64,000 nucleotides of DNA from Oscillospiraceae bacterium (GCA_902780785.1 CACZGS010000003.1:124001-188000), one strand, 5' to 3'. Positions 8,717 to 18,189 are shown, counted from the stretch's first letter. The notes: generated by a model from the sequence alone, not told the origin. Program-made: numbers and translations.

Positions 8717-9568
8717 TCAGGAATACTCCTTCTTATTTATGCTGACCAGACCAAGAACTGTCGAAGCCAGGAATACAATACCTGACGCTTCCGCTTCGGT
8801 CTTAAGTGAGACTTTTTCATTATCCACGTATTGGAAAGAATACGGACTTGTGGAATAAACAAATGACAGTATCGTTCTGGGTGTTCCGCCGATATATTCG
8901 GGATTAACTGTCCAGCCGGTTACTTTTTGCTCTCCGTTCTCATCATCTTCATACTGGTAAATCCTGTATGGCTCTTGAAGTTTTGCCTCTATAAGCTCCT
9001 TTGAAAGAACAAGCGTAGGAATGATCAGAAGAGTGATGATAAGTGCCAGAAGCTTGTTGCTGCTGAAGTACTGTATCAGCACATAAACAGCACAGAAAGC
9101 AGCACATATGACCATAATGCAAAGGGTTGAATTGATTATGTATCTTGCTACCGATATGTTTGACTTTACCGGCGCAAATTTCGCGTACAGATAGAAGATC
9201 ACCATCTGCAACAGGATCGAACACTCGGTAGACAAAACCGTAACAATCAGGTCAGATAAGAATATGCTCGTCCTTGATACACCTGTGGTGATCTTATTGT
9301 TAATAGACCTGAACTGAACATCAGATCCCGTATGGATCGAAGCAAATAGCGCTATGCCGAACGGCACAACATATACAAGTGTCAGCATATTCGTCAGGAT
9401 AAAACCGTTATTGATAAATCTCGGCTGCTGGAACGGAAACATTCCCAGGTCCTCTGTGCATGTTCTGAAGATCTGGAAAAAAGCCATAACCGCAGTGAAG
9501 ATCAGACTCTTTAAGAAAAGGCCTGTCCTGAAGAATCTGAAGAAAGATGATCTTAATGCGCGGATCAT
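8717..9568 (-). CDS. ABC-2-type permease (single copy, lantibiotic-immunity-like)
   Basis: The protein has 283 residues with about six predicted membrane segments. It is not obviously homologous to the four tandem copies beside it: the N-terminus is MIRALRSSFFRFFRTG, the cytoplasmic element is DVQFRSINNKITTGVSR (comparable to the GTIRN element of ABC-2 permeases), and the end is GLVSINKKEYS without a terminal Cys. The start overlaps the ATPase stop by 4 bp, so the ATPase and this permease are translationally coupled and probably form the core transporter. The four paralogs may be alternative or additional membrane subunits. The export or resistance role is inferred. Confidence 0.8.
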   Translation of the reverse strand: MIRALRSSFFRFFRTGLFLKSLIFTAVMAFFQIFRTCTEDLGMFPFQQPRFINNGFILTNMLTLVYVVPFGIALFASIHTGSDVQFRSINNKITTGVSRTSIFLSDLIVTVLSTECSILLQMVIFYLYAKFAPVKSNISVARYIINSTLCIMVICAAFCAVYVLIQYFSSNKLLALIITLLIIPTLVLSKELIEAKLQEPYRIYQYEDDENGEQKVTGWTVNPEYIGGTPRTILSFVYSTSPYSFQYVDNEKVSLKTEAEASGIVFLASTVLGLVSINKKEYS

Positions 9569-10482
9569 GAAATTCCGTCCTTCATGGCAACGAGATTCAT
9601 GAAGTATCCTTCAAGGCTCTCATTATTCTCAGATACGCTGATAACTTCGGTTCCTGCTTCGTTTGCAAGAGCAACGATCTTACTTGTTGTGATATCGGAA
9701 TAGATATCCATATTCTCTTCATCCTCGACCTTATATTCGATTCCCTCGCGGTCGAAAACAGGACAAAGGAGTGATGTAGACTTCGCCTTGAGCCTTGATG
9801 CCTTTCTTACCTTGCTCATGAGCTCCTGGCTGCTTAATGTCTGAAGGATCTCGCCCTTTTCGATGAATGCATAATGAGTAGCAAGCTTTGAAAGCTCTTC
9901 AAGGATATGGCTTGAGATAAGGATCGTCGTATGCTTCTCATGATTTATCCTTAACAGGATCTCACGCATCTGGATAATACCCTGAGGATCAAGGCCGTTG
10001 ATCGGCTCGTCGAGGATAAGGATATCGGGATTGCCGCAAAGGGCAACTGCAATACCAAGTCTCTGTCTCATACCGAGCGAGAACTTGCCGGCCTTCTTCT
10101 TGCCTGTATCGCTGAGCTCAACGAGTTCCAAAAGCTCCGGGATCGTCTCATAAGATGTCATTCCCAGATTAATATACTGAAGCTTTACATTGTCATAAGC
10201 CGAAAGATTACGGTAGATCGCAGGGCTCTCGATGATGGATCCCATTCTTCTCCTGACGGATAAGATCTTTCTGTCATTGCTCATGATGCCGCCGATGCTG
10301 TATGTTCCTGAAGTAGGCTCTGCAAGGCCTGTTAAGATCCTCATGAGAGTGGTCTTACCTGCACCGTTTCTTCCGACAAGACCAAAGATTGCACCCTTCG
10401 GAATATCCAGCGTAACGTTATTAAGGATATGGTGTTTTCCATATTTCTTACACAGGTCCTTTGTTGCGAGTACGTTTTCCAT
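9565..10482 (-). CDS. ABC transporter ATP-binding protein (bacitracin/lantibiotic exporter type)
   Basis: The protein has 305 residues and is the cytoplasmic motor of the exporter. Walker A is GRNGAGKT (37-44), the Q-loop region is GSIIESPAIYRNLSA, the signature is FSLGMRQRLGIA, and Walker B is ILILDEP followed by NGLDPQG and the switch His in ISSHILEEL. The C-terminal 85 residues form the extension typical of BcrA/LanF-type ATPases. The ATG overlaps the TGA-type stop of the response regulator by 1 bp and its own stop overlaps the next permease, so the three are tightly coupled. It is the only ATPase for five permease genes. Confidence 0.93.
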   Translation of the reverse strand: MENVLATKDLCKKYGKHHILNNVTLDIPKGAIFGLVGRNGAGKTTLMRILTGLAEPTSGTYSIGGIMSNDRKILSVRRRMGSIIESPAIYRNLSAYDNVKLQYINLGMTSYETIPELLELVELSDTGKKKAGKFSLGMRQRLGIAVALCGNPDILILDEPINGLDPQGIIQMREILLRINHEKHTTILISSHILEELSKLATHYAFIEKGEILQTLSSQELMSKVRKASRLKAKSTSLLCPVFDREGIEYKVEDEENMDIYSDITTSKIVALANEAGTEVISVSENNESLEGYFMNLVAMKDGIS

Positions 10483-11150
10483 TAAGAATCTCCTTTCAGC
10501 TTGAAGCCTATACCCCAGACTGCTTCTATATATTCGGTATCAGTTAATTCCTTTATCTTCTTGCGAAGGTTGCTGACGTGAACCTTTACCGAGCTCTCGG
10601 TGCAGTCAGGTGTCTCACTTCTGATAAGGTCTAAGAGTTCAGACTTTGAGATAACCCTTCCGTCACCTGATGCAAGCATCTTCAGGATCGCATATTCGGT
10701 CCTTGTGAGCTTCAATTCCCTGCCGCCGATCGTTACCTCATGCTTGCCGGTATCGATCTCCATATCCCCACATTTTATGCGGCCACTGTTCTTCTTTCCT
10801 TCAGCTGTGCGCAGAGCTGCTGTAACTCTTGCCTTAAGCTCCTTCATGTCGAATGGTTTTGTTATATAGTCAACACATCCGCTTGTTAATAATGAGACTT
10901 TATCATCTATAGAAGATCTTGCGCTTACCGCGATCACCGGTGTCTCCTTAGGTATGTGTGTAAGAAGTTCCTCGCCTGTAAGCCCCGGGAGCATCAGATC
11001 CATAAGGATCAGGTCGGGAGCAGATCCCAGCATCATGCGTCCTTCGGTTCCGGTTACCGCTCGCAGTACTTCATAGCCGTCCTTTGTAAGCTCTCTTTGA
11101 AGGACTGCACCGATATCTTCATCATCTTCTACGATCAATATTCTGCTCAT
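10482..11150 (-). CDS. OmpR/PhoB-family response regulator
   Basis: The protein has 222 residues. The receiver domain (1-115) carries the acidic pocket VEDDED, phospho-acceptor Asp51 in LILMDLMLPG, and the switch Lys in YITKPFD. The C-terminal winged helix (about 125-220) has RTEYAILKMLASGDG and SSVKVHVSNLRKKI. It leads the cluster ATPase, permeases, histidine kinase and should control it together with the kinase at 3150-4094. Its promoter places the -10 box 6 bp from the ATG, so the mRNA is predicted to be leaderless. The divergent lipoprotein gene at 11252 starts only 101 bp away, so this interval may be co-regulated. Confidence 0.94.
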   Translation of the reverse strand: MSRILIVEDDEDIGAVLQRELTKDGYEVLRAVTGTEGRMMLGSAPDLILMDLMLPGLTGEELLTHIPKETPVIAVSARSSIDDKVSLLTSGCVDYITKPFDMKELKARVTAALRTAEGKKNSGRIKCGDMEIDTGKHEVTIGGRELKLTRTEYAILKMLASGDGRVISKSELLDLIRSETPDCTESSVKVHVSNLRKKIKELTDTEYIEAVWGIGFKLKGDS

Positions 11151-11156
11151 GTGAAA

Positions 11157-11185
11157 ATCTTATTCCTAAACCTTTCCCAAATCAA
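11157..11185 (-). promoter_or_regulatory. Promoter of the response regulator operon, leaderless arrangement
   Basis: On the minus strand: TTGATT (11185-11180), a 17-bp spacer, TAAGAT (11162-11157), then exactly 6 bp to the ATG at 11150. No ribosome binding site fits in the remaining space. Confidence 0.6.
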
Positions 11186-11235
11186 TTTGACATGATAAAT
11201 GTTACCTGAATCTTAACTCTTTTCGCGCCCGGATT

Positions 11236-11245
11236 GGTATAGAAT
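11236..11245 (+). promoter_or_regulatory. Extended -10 promoter of the lipoprotein gene
   Basis: The sequence is GGTATAGAAT preceded by T. The hexamer TAGAAT (11240-11245) ends 6 bp before the ATG at 11252, and reading TATAGA instead gives 8 bp. No ribosome binding site is present. The -35 region is poor. Confidence 0.5.
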
Positions 11246-11251
11246 AAGCTC

Positions 11252-13576
11252 ATGAAAACTCGAAAAGACTTAAAACTCATTTCCGCACTTATGATAACGC
11301 TTATTGCGTTGTCTTCCACGTCATGCGCTTCAAAAAAGAAGACATACGAAGTGATCAAAGAGGACGATCCCTGGTATGAAGTAACTACTTTTGAAGTATC
11401 AGATGTTTATTCCTCCGATATATACGAATACTGCTACTTCGAGAAGATCGGAGCTACCGAAGACTCTGTCTACATAATGGCTGAGGCTGAGAAATATTTC
11501 AGCGGAGACTATAAGAAACTGACCGACGAAGAACTTGCGGAATTATATGAGCAGTCAATACTGAAATTCTCATATGACGGCGAGCTTTTAGAGAAGAATG
11601 ATTACTTCTCTTATAAGGACGGCAAATTCAGAACGATCCAAAAAGCATGGGTATCAGACGGTCAGCTTAATATGCTGGAGCGCAATTTTTCCAGAAGCGG
11701 ATCAGAAAGCAACTATCTTCTTAACGGCAAAGAACTGACCGTGCCTCAAAGCAGATGGAATAATGAAGAAGACATGAACATATCTGATATGTATACAACA
11801 AACGGATATCAGATCTTCAATTTATATGATTCCAAATGGCACGATCAAACCATTATTGTCATCAAGCCCGACGGCAGTCAGTACGAACCGGCGTTTTATA
11901 ATGTTTTCCAATACGGAGTATCAGATATCTGGGACATGATCCCGGGTGAAGACGGGAAAGTCGTATTCCCTGTCATTGTTTCCGAAGATCTTTTATATGT
12001 CCAGTTGGACCTTGCTACAGAGACTGTCACCGAGTTAAAGGGTCTTTACGGCAGCGCTGAGACATATCAGCTTGAATACTGCAACGGCAAGACTATTTCG
12101 CGTGATATGACAGGTTTGAACTTTGTTGATTCAGTATCAGGCACACTTACAAAGATCCTGGATTACAACAGTGTCGATGAGTCCTTTTACGATGTCATAG
12201 ATACAGAGACATTATATGTGTCAGATGACGGCAATGATGTAATCCTCGGCGGTTACACTTTTAACAATTCCGGTTCTTACACATCATTGGACGGATATAA
12301 GATAATGCATCTTAAGCGTGCAGATAAAAATCCCAATGCCGGCAAGACAGCTCTCACATTGTCTCTCGGCGAGGATTCTTATCCTGAGTATTCCGATCTC
12401 TATGCAGCAAAGATCTATAACAGACAGGATAATCCCTGCTTCATTAAATTCGTAATGCCTTATGATGATGCCGGTGAATATCAGGATGTAAAAGCAGATA
12501 TCCTTCTTATCTGCAATCCGGTATCTGATCCTTCTGACAGCAGCAAGTATGTTGATCTTGCGCCTTACCTTAACATCAACGATCCATCCTACAAGGAAGA
12601 CTTTTTCTGGAATGCCATTGAGGCTTCGAAAACAGGTGACAGCCTGTACCGCATGCCGCTGGATATAAGTGCATCAGGCGTTATTACTGATTCTTCAAAT
12701 GTTTCTTCCGGCAAAACGGGATTTACTTTCGATGAGTATAAGAAGTTCTTAAACGACGTATGTAACGGCACAGATCCGATAAGCAAAACGCCCGGTTTCC
12801 AGATGAGCAAACCGGAATACTTCACCAAGCTCTTCATGAATATGAGCGATGTGTTTATCAAGGACGGAAAGGTACATATCGAAGGCGAGGATTTCCGCAG
12901 TCTCATGTTATTTGTTGAGGAATACGGAAGCGACCAGGCCTCTGATAACAATGAGCTGGGCTTCGGTTATGTAACCGAGCATAACCGCGCCATTACCGAA
13001 GTTGAAGCTGAAATCAACGGCACGGTTGCAACGGTCGACGGTAAGCTTGGCGCCGTTTACGGAAATTTCTATTCTTTCGAAAACTTTATAGACAGATATA
13101 AGTTGTTCGGCAGCACATTAAGCGTCTACGGACTCCCCTCCTATGACGGCAGAGGACCTCAGACCGTATCAAGCGAATTCGTTTGCATCTCAGCGGATAC
13201 CAAGTATCCCGAAGCCTGTGCGGAATTCGTAAAGACACTGTTGTCTTATGACGTTCAGTGCTATAAGGAATCCAACCCTATCAACCGCAGATCCCTGCGC
13301 TATGTATCAGAAAAGAAGCTTGATGCCTATAACAAAGAATGTGATATTGAGAGCAAGTACGATAAAGCAGCTGAGAAAACAAAGCTTACGAAGGATGCCA
13401 TTGATAAATATGAGGCTATCTTATCTTCCTCATACGGCGGAATGAGCGAAGGCAGCGCGATCGAGAGCATCCTCATGGAAGAATCCTCTTCATATTTCAA
13501 CGGCCAGAAATCAATGGACGACGTAATTACCGTAATGCAAAAGCGCCTCCAGACAGTATTGGACGAAGCTAAATAA
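11252..13576 (+). CDS. Extracellular solute-binding lipoprotein (family 1 type), orphan
   Basis: The protein has 774 residues. It has a basic N-terminus, a hydrophobic stretch and a lipobox-like LSSTSC with Cys26, so it is probably a membrane-anchored lipoprotein. The first 400 residues are unusual: repeated beta-type segments resembling a propeller or sensor domain. The C-terminal half looks like sugar-type ABC solute-binding proteins: residues 420-774 end with SSSYFNGQKSMDDVITVMQ and RLQTVL, the usual tail of that family. No ABC sugar permease genes flank it. It is divergent from the response regulator, with start codons 101 bp apart, and convergent with the HAD gene. It may feed signal information rather than import, which is speculation. 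Confidence 0.75.
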   Translation: MKTRKDLKLISALMITLIALSSTSCASKKKTYEVIKEDDPWYEVTTFEVSDVYSSDIYEYCYFEKIGATEDSVYIMAEAEKYFSGDYKKLTDEELAELYEQSILKFSYDGELLEKNDYFSYKDGKFRTIQKAWVSDGQLNMLERNFSRSGSESNYLLNGKELTVPQSRWNNEEDMNISDMYTTNGYQIFNLYDSKWHDQTIIVIKPDGSQYEPAFYNVFQYGVSDIWDMIPGEDGKVVFPVIVSEDLLYVQLDLATETVTELKGLYGSAETYQLEYCNGKTISRDMTGLNFVDSVSGTLTKILDYNSVDESFYDVIDTETLYVSDDGNDVILGGYTFNNSGSYTSLDGYKIMHLKRADKNPNAGKTALTLSLGEDSYPEYSDLYAAKIYNRQDNPCFIKFVMPYDDAGEYQDVKADILLICNPVSDPSDSSKYVDLAPYLNINDPSYKEDFFWNAIEASKTGDSLYRMPLDISASGVITDSSNVSSGKTGFTFDEYKKFLNDVCNGTDPISKTPGFQMSKPEYFTKLFMNMSDVFIKDGKVHIEGEDFRSLMLFVEEYGSDQASDNNELGFGYVTEHNRAITEVEAEINGTVATVDGKLGAVYGNFYSFENFIDRYKLFGSTLSVYGLPSYDGRGPQTVSSEFVCISADTKYPEACAEFVKTLLSYDVQCYKESNPINRRSLRYVSEKKLDAYNKECDIESKYDKAAEKTKLTKDAIDKYEAILSSSYGGMSEGSAIESILMEESSSYFNGQKSMDDVITVMQKRLQTVLDEAK

Positions 13577-13588
13577 TTGGTTAAATAA

Positions 13589-14416
13589 CTAAACAGATTG
13601 CGCAACCGCACTGAGGTATTCAGCCACCGCATCCTCATCGTTGCTTCCGATCACCTTCGTTGCCGCTTCCTTTACCACGTCTAATGCGTTCGCAACAGCG
13701 TATGATTCATCGGCTATGGAAAACATCGGAAGATCATTGAGGGCATCGCCGAACACGACGAGCTTGTCAAAGCCGTATCTTTCCTTGAGCTTAAGGATGG
13801 TCTTCGCCTTGGTGCAGTTCTGCGGACAGATCTCAAGCCAGTATTCGTCCCTGTAAGTATCCTTCTGGAAAAGGCTTTCCCAGCCCTGATATACCTTGAC
13901 CTTCTCATATATCGGTCTTATGTATTCCTTCTCGCCCATAAGCGTGACGTAGCCCGGCTCGCCGCAGAACATGTCATCGATCGTGCTTTTCGAGATCATC
14001 GCAGGATCATCTTTATAGTAATCGATATATCCCTGAAAAGCTGCCGTATGCTCGCTTTTCATATATGTCTTGATCATCTTTTCTCCGATGAAGCAGGACA
14101 CAAATCCGCAGGCCGGCAGCTCCGTAAGCATTTCCTTTAAGAGCTTCACTTCATCTTCGGTAAAGACCGATTTCTCGATATGCCTGCCTGTATTGTTGTC
14201 AGCGAGTACGGCACCGTTCCTTGTGATCACGGGAAGTTTAAGTTCAAGACTGCCTGCAATGGTCCTCGCGCTTTCAATAGACCTTGCGGTCGCGTAAGTG
14301 AAATTAAGTCCTTTGCCGATCAGCTCGTTGATCGTGCGGACTGTATGTTCCGACAGCGAGATATCAGATCTCATGAGCGTTCCGTCAAGATCTGAGACAA
14401 ATAAAACTTTTTCCAT
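13589..14416 (-). CDS. HAD-superfamily phosphatase, Cof type (IIB)
   Basis: The protein has 275 residues. Motif I is SDLDGTL (nucleophile and acid Asp), motif II lies in YATARS, and motif IV is VFGDALNDLPMF with the Mg-binding acids. The large cap sits between motifs II and III, as in Cof-type IIB enzymes that dephosphorylate sugar phosphates and cofactors such as FMN or pyridoxal phosphate. RNGAV is the usual signature after the first domain. A GGGG stretch lies 6 bp before the ATG. The gene is convergent with the lipoprotein gene and follows the GT39-like gene by 34 bp on the same strand. The substrate is not predictable. Confidence 0.92.
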   Translation of the reverse strand: MEKVLFVSDLDGTLMRSDISLSEHTVRTINELIGKGLNFTYATARSIESARTIAGSLELKLPVITRNGAVLADNNTGRHIEKSVFTEDEVKLLKEMLTELPACGFVSCFIGEKMIKTYMKSEHTAAFQGYIDYYKDDPAMISKSTIDDMFCGEPGYVTLMGEKEYIRPIYEKVKVYQGWESLFQKDTYRDEYWLEICPQNCTKAKTILKLKERYGFDKLVVFGDALNDLPMFSIADESYAVANALDVVKEAATKVIGSNDEDAVAEYLSAVAQSV

Positions 14417-14449
14417 TTAATCCCCTTTGGCGCTTCTTATCTGAAGCAG

Positions 14450-16174
14450 TTATTTGTGGTGATAGATAAAGAATCCATCCGTATATTTAGCCAAGTAGTA
14501 ATTCTCATCTACAAATTCAAGAAACTCCGGGCTTGTAACGTCGCCTGCCGAATCGTGAAGGACGATGATGTCAGGCTCTCCGTAATATGTCTTGTAATAC
14601 TGGAATGTCAGTTCCGTATTATTGGGATCCCAAAGATTGGCAGCATTGGGTTTGAGATCGGACATGAGATAGAATTCCATGGCGAATGGACCGCAGGCAA
14701 TAGTCTTATCGCTGTCTGTTATCACTTCGGCGAGGTCTTTCTCAACGACTGCATATCTCTTCGCATTATCAGGAACATCGAGGATACCTTTGTATATTCC
14801 TGACTTGATCATTGCTCTGCATTCTAACGGCTTGAGGCCGTCGAAAGAGAATGAATATACGGCAAACACATTCATTACCACCATAACGGTAGCGAGGATC
14901 CCGAATAAAGTCTTGCTGTCGGTCTTCACATCGATCTTCTTCATTACTTCGAAGAGCAGAAGGACAGTTACGATCGCGCCTGTCCTCGTGCCTGCGGAGG
15001 ACTTTATGGCACCATCCAGCGCAGTCATCGAATAGACAACGCCGGCAATATAGGACGATATCCATAAGAACATTATGAGATCCTTAAAATGTCCCGCCTT
15101 ATCGGATTCCTTTCTGACCAACAGATACAAAGGTATCGTATAGAGCGACATATAAGTCATGAGCGTATTAAGGCTGTCCACACGGAAGACCGTCATCAGG
15201 AGAAGGACAATGCATCCCATGAGCATTACAGAGCAGAACATGAGGATCCTGTGCTTACTCTTGCGGAAGACATAAAGGATAAGGATTCCGACGGCAAAGA
15301 AGACCAGTGCGAACATGTAAAAGACTACATTCTCACCGACAAGAGCTTTTGTTTTCTCTATCATGCTCGCCAGCGAAAAGAATCCTTCCCTGCCCGTTGA
15401 AGACAATCCGGCTTCAGCCATGGCGCTGTTGAACACAAAGAGGTTGCCGACACCGATCTTAAGCACGTATAACATGAAAACGGCAAAGACCAGAGCTGAT
15501 CCCAATATGTAGAACAATGCCATCAGATTATGTGCTCTGGCCGACTGCTTTCTCCTGTAAAAGAAGATCATGGCCAGGACATACACATAGAGCACGATCA
15601 TTGTAGGATAAGCAAATACCATACATGCATGTGCTATGCCCGCAATGAATACCATCAGATAAGCCTTTTTGGCGGTCTTCTGATCAAAAGAAGTAATTGC
15701 ATAAAAGATCAGGAACAACCCGATCAGCCTGAAGAATATCTCCCAGTTGTCATACCACATGTAAAACAGCAGGAATGATATTGCAGTCGTATAGATAACC
15801 ACTGCAAAGAACGAACTCATGCGGTCAAAGAAGCGCACGAGGATCTTATAGAGGAATACAGAAAGAAGTGCCTGCAAAGCGACAAAGACAAGCCTTGAGA
15901 ATAGAACGATCCCTTCGGTCGAACCCGTTATCTTGCAGAAAACGTAAATGAACGGAATAAGGAACGAATCGCCGGTCTGGAAATAATCCCAGTTCTCCAC
16001 AAGAAAAGTGTTTCCGCGGATCGTACGCAGCGCCTGGCCGATGTTAAAGACCTCATCGGTGATAATGATGCAGAAGAACGTTCTTAAGATCACCAGAAGT
16101 ATCAGGACAGCATTGATGATAAGTATCGGCAGATACTTATTCTTGCTGGTCTTGATTGCATCAGGTTCACTCAT
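14450..16174 (-). CDS. GT39/PMT-like integral membrane glycosyltransferase
   Basis: The protein has 574 residues. About twelve hydrophobic segments cover residues 13-430 and are followed by an extracytoplasmic region of about 140 residues. The first loop reads ITDEVFNIGQALR and NWDYFQTGD. This acidic DE motif after the first helix is the hallmark of PMT/ArnT-type GT-C transferases that use polyprenyl-phosphate sugars. It differs in sequence from the similar protein at 1121-3148 and lacks that protein's C-terminal beta domain. An extended -10 promoter lies 33 bp upstream of the ATG, so the gene is the first of its unit and may be read through into the HAD gene 34 bp downstream. The sugar and acceptor are unknown. 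Confidence 0.72.
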   Translation of the reverse strand: MSEPDAIKTSKNKYLPILIINAVLILLVILRTFFCIIITDEVFNIGQALRTIRGNTFLVENWDYFQTGDSFLIPFIYVFCKITGSTEGIVLFSRLVFVALQALLSVFLYKILVRFFDRMSSFFAVVIYTTAISFLLFYMWYDNWEIFFRLIGLFLIFYAITSFDQKTAKKAYLMVFIAGIAHACMVFAYPTMIVLYVYVLAMIFFYRRKQSARAHNLMALFYILGSALVFAVFMLYVLKIGVGNLFVFNSAMAEAGLSSTGREGFFSLASMIEKTKALVGENVVFYMFALVFFAVGILILYVFRKSKHRILMFCSVMLMGCIVLLLMTVFRVDSLNTLMTYMSLYTIPLYLLVRKESDKAGHFKDLIMFLWISSYIAGVVYSMTALDGAIKSSAGTRTGAIVTVLLLFEVMKKIDVKTDSKTLFGILATVMVVMNVFAVYSFSFDGLKPLECRAMIKSGIYKGILDVPDNAKRYAVVEKDLAEVITDSDKTIACGPFAMEFYLMSDLKPNAANLWDPNNTELTFQYYKTYYGEPDIIVLHDSAGDVTSPEFLEFVDENYYLAKYTDGFFIYHHK

Positions 16175-16206
16175 CTTATTGGCACCGCTTTAGATTTACT
16201 GACAAG

Positions 16207-16215
16207 ATTATACCA
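16207..16215 (-). promoter_or_regulatory. Extended -10 promoter of the GT39-like gene
   Basis: The minus strand reads TGGTATAAT about 32 bp upstream of the ATG at 16174. It has the extended TGN element but no recognisable -35 box. Confidence 0.5.
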
Positions 16216-16247
16216 TTAGAAGATAACAAGTCCTGACAAAGCGCACC

Positions 16248-16871
16248 TTAAGAAAGTTCTCTTGTCTCCCCTATTATCTTTATCCCGATATCGCAGTTGA
16301 CTTTATCTTTCATGGCTTCCTTGGCATTCCCAAGGAAATGACCGTATTTGAAGGTTCCGATGGATACTGTCAGATCGGACCTGACATAAAGGTCACCAAG
16401 TCCGGTATCTCCGTTAAGGCCGCTGTTTATATCGGCGGATACTACGTAAGCGCCTGACGAATTGATCTTCTCAATGGCAGATCTTGCGGGTTCTTTGACC
16501 TCACCCCTAAAGCCCGTACCGAATATACAGTCGAGAATGGTCCTGTAAGCGCCGAAATTGCCCTCAGAAACGGTCCTGATGCCTTTTTCGAGACACTTGT
16601 CATAGAAATACCTGCCGTCCTCAGAGAACGCATCCTCGAAGAGCAGGACGATCTCGCAGTCGATCCCGTTATCTTTAAGGAGCGATGCGACGACGAATCC
16701 GTCACCTGCGTTATTGCCTTTGCCGCAGATAATGCCGACAGGTGCCTGCCATTCGACCTGCTCGAAAATAGCCTTTCCGGCTCTTGCCATCAGTTCTTTG
16801 GAAGGGACAAGGTTCTCGATGGTCCACTTATCGCTTGCCCTCATTACCTCTGTAGAAACGCAAACAGGCAT
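16248..16871 (-). CDS. nnrE: NAD(P)H-hydrate epimerase (YjeF_N domain only)
   Basis: The protein has 207 residues and converts the R and S forms of damaged NAD(P)HX, a metabolite repair step in the cytoplasm. The motif CGKGNNAGDGFV is the family signature (usually GKGNNGGDG), followed by DCIFGTGFRG and DINSGLNGDTG (usually D[IV]PSGL). Many bacteria fuse this domain to the ADP/ATP-dependent dehydratase; here only the epimerase half is present and no dehydratase is seen in the window. It begins 1 bp after the MFS gene stop and is co-transcribed with it. Confidence 0.92.
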   Translation of the reverse strand: MPVCVSTEVMRASDKWTIENLVPSKELMARAGKAIFEQVEWQAPVGIICGKGNNAGDGFVVASLLKDNGIDCEIVLLFEDAFSEDGRYFYDKCLEKGIRTVSEGNFGAYRTILDCIFGTGFRGEVKEPARSAIEKINSSGAYVVSADINSGLNGDTGLGDLYVRSDLTVSIGTFKYGHFLGNAKEAMKDKVNCDIGIKIIGETRELS

Positions 16872-16872
16872 A

Positions 16873-18069
16873 TCAGGCTTTCTTCGCCTTTACCATCGTG
16901 AAATAGATAACGCCTGCAACGGCATAGAGGATCATGGCCGTGATTATGATGACCGTATAATTGTTACCCGTATTCTGAAGGATGATCTCAGACAAGTTGT
17001 TGCCTGTGATTCCCGCAACGGCCCATGCCGATAATGACAGACCGTGGATCTTTGAGATATTCTTCATTCCGAATCTGGACTCGAGCAATGCAGGCAGTGT
17101 CGAGAAGCCGCCGCCGTAGCCTAAGTTGATGACCATAAGAAGGATGATGATGACCCATCCGTTGCCGATAAGGGCGCTTAAGCCGCAAAGGAGCACGCAT
17201 GAGAGGAATATGATCCCGTAGACGGTTGCTCTGTCCTTCATCTTATCCGATACCGTAGAATAGCCGATACGGCCGAGAGCGTTGCACACAGCCGTAATAG
17301 AAGGCACAACGGCAACTATCGTTGCAAGGATAGCAAGTCCTGCGAATTTCTCATTTAAGAGCTGCTTCTCATATGTGATGAGCATGAGGCCGCAGTGAAT
17401 GTTGATGTAGAAGATGAGCCAGATTCCGATAAAAGTCTTGTCCTTAAACATCGATGAAGCCTTGAAGCTGTTATTGACGGCCTTGTCTTCGACCCAGCCC
17501 TCAGGCTTCTTAAGAAGGAGATGGCCTGCAAACATCATTACGAAATACACACAGCCCAGGATAAAGAACATCGGAGCTATGCCGAACTTGTTCTGGAGGA
17601 ATTCCATGATGGGCGTGGCAATGGCCTTTGCAAGGCCGAAACCCATGATGGAGATACCGGTTGCAAGTCCCTTATTATCCTTGAACCAGAGCATAAGGGT
17701 CTTTACGGGCGTAAGATAACCGATTCCCAAGCCGATTCCCATTATGCATCCATAGAAGATGTAGATCAGGATAAGGGCGAGAGGTCCCTGGAAGAACTTG
17801 ATCGTAGCGCCGGTTCCGAGCATGCCGGCCGTAAAGCATATCGCTGAGATCAAAGAAGATCTGTGGATATTCTGCTCAACTATCTTGCCTGCGAAAGCTG
17901 CTGACATGCCTAAGAAGAAGATCGCGAAGCTGAATGCCCAGCCGACTGCGAACGGAGTCATGCCGATGGCTTCTGCGATGGATTGCTTGAAAGTGCTCCA
18001 ACAATAGACCGTACCGATAGAACAGTGAATCAACAAAGCCGGTATGGCCGCTCTGGTCCATTTATTCAT
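16873..18069 (-). CDS. MFS transporter, OFA (oxalate/formate antiporter) family
   Basis: The protein has 398 residues and twelve predicted membrane helices. The opening IHCSIGTVYCWSTF is the characteristic OFA start, and GIGYLTPVKTLMLWF with GLATGISIMGFGLAKA is the conserved TM4-TM5 region. These carriers exchange small organic anions such as oxalate/formate; the actual substrate cannot be read from sequence. GGGGAGG lies 7-8 bp before the ATG, and the minus strand upstream contains TGGTACACT as a possible extended -10. The gene heads a two-gene unit with the epimerase. Confidence 0.9.
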   Translation of the reverse strand: MNKWTRAAIPALLIHCSIGTVYCWSTFKQSIAEAIGMTPFAVGWAFSFAIFFLGMSAAFAGKIVEQNIHRSSLISAICFTAGMLGTGATIKFFQGPLALILIYIFYGCIMGIGLGIGYLTPVKTLMLWFKDNKGLATGISIMGFGLAKAIATPIMEFLQNKFGIAPMFFILGCVYFVMMFAGHLLLKKPEGWVEDKAVNNSFKASSMFKDKTFIGIWLIFYINIHCGLMLITYEKQLLNEKFAGLAILATIVAVVPSITAVCNALGRIGYSTVSDKMKDRATVYGIIFLSCVLLCGLSALIGNGWVIIILLMVINLGYGGGFSTLPALLESRFGMKNISKIHGLSLSAWAVAGITGNNLSEIILQNTGNNYTVIIITAMILYAVAGVIYFTMVKAKKA

Positions 18070-18128
18070 AGATCTTCCTCCCCGGGCGTTATGAATTTAG
18101 TGTACCATTTAATCTGCTAAAGCAATTT

Positions 18129-18158
18129 AAAAAAGTGCCTAATAATTATCAGGCACTC
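18129..18158 (-). terminator. Intrinsic terminator after the lacZ-like/acetyltransferase unit
   Basis: On the minus strand, AGTGCCT and AGGCACT form a hairpin around an AT-rich loop and are followed by a run of T. It lies about 30 bp past the stop at 18190. Confidence 0.75.
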
Positions 18159-18189
18159 TTATAAAAACCTCACATCAGTTAACCGGGAC

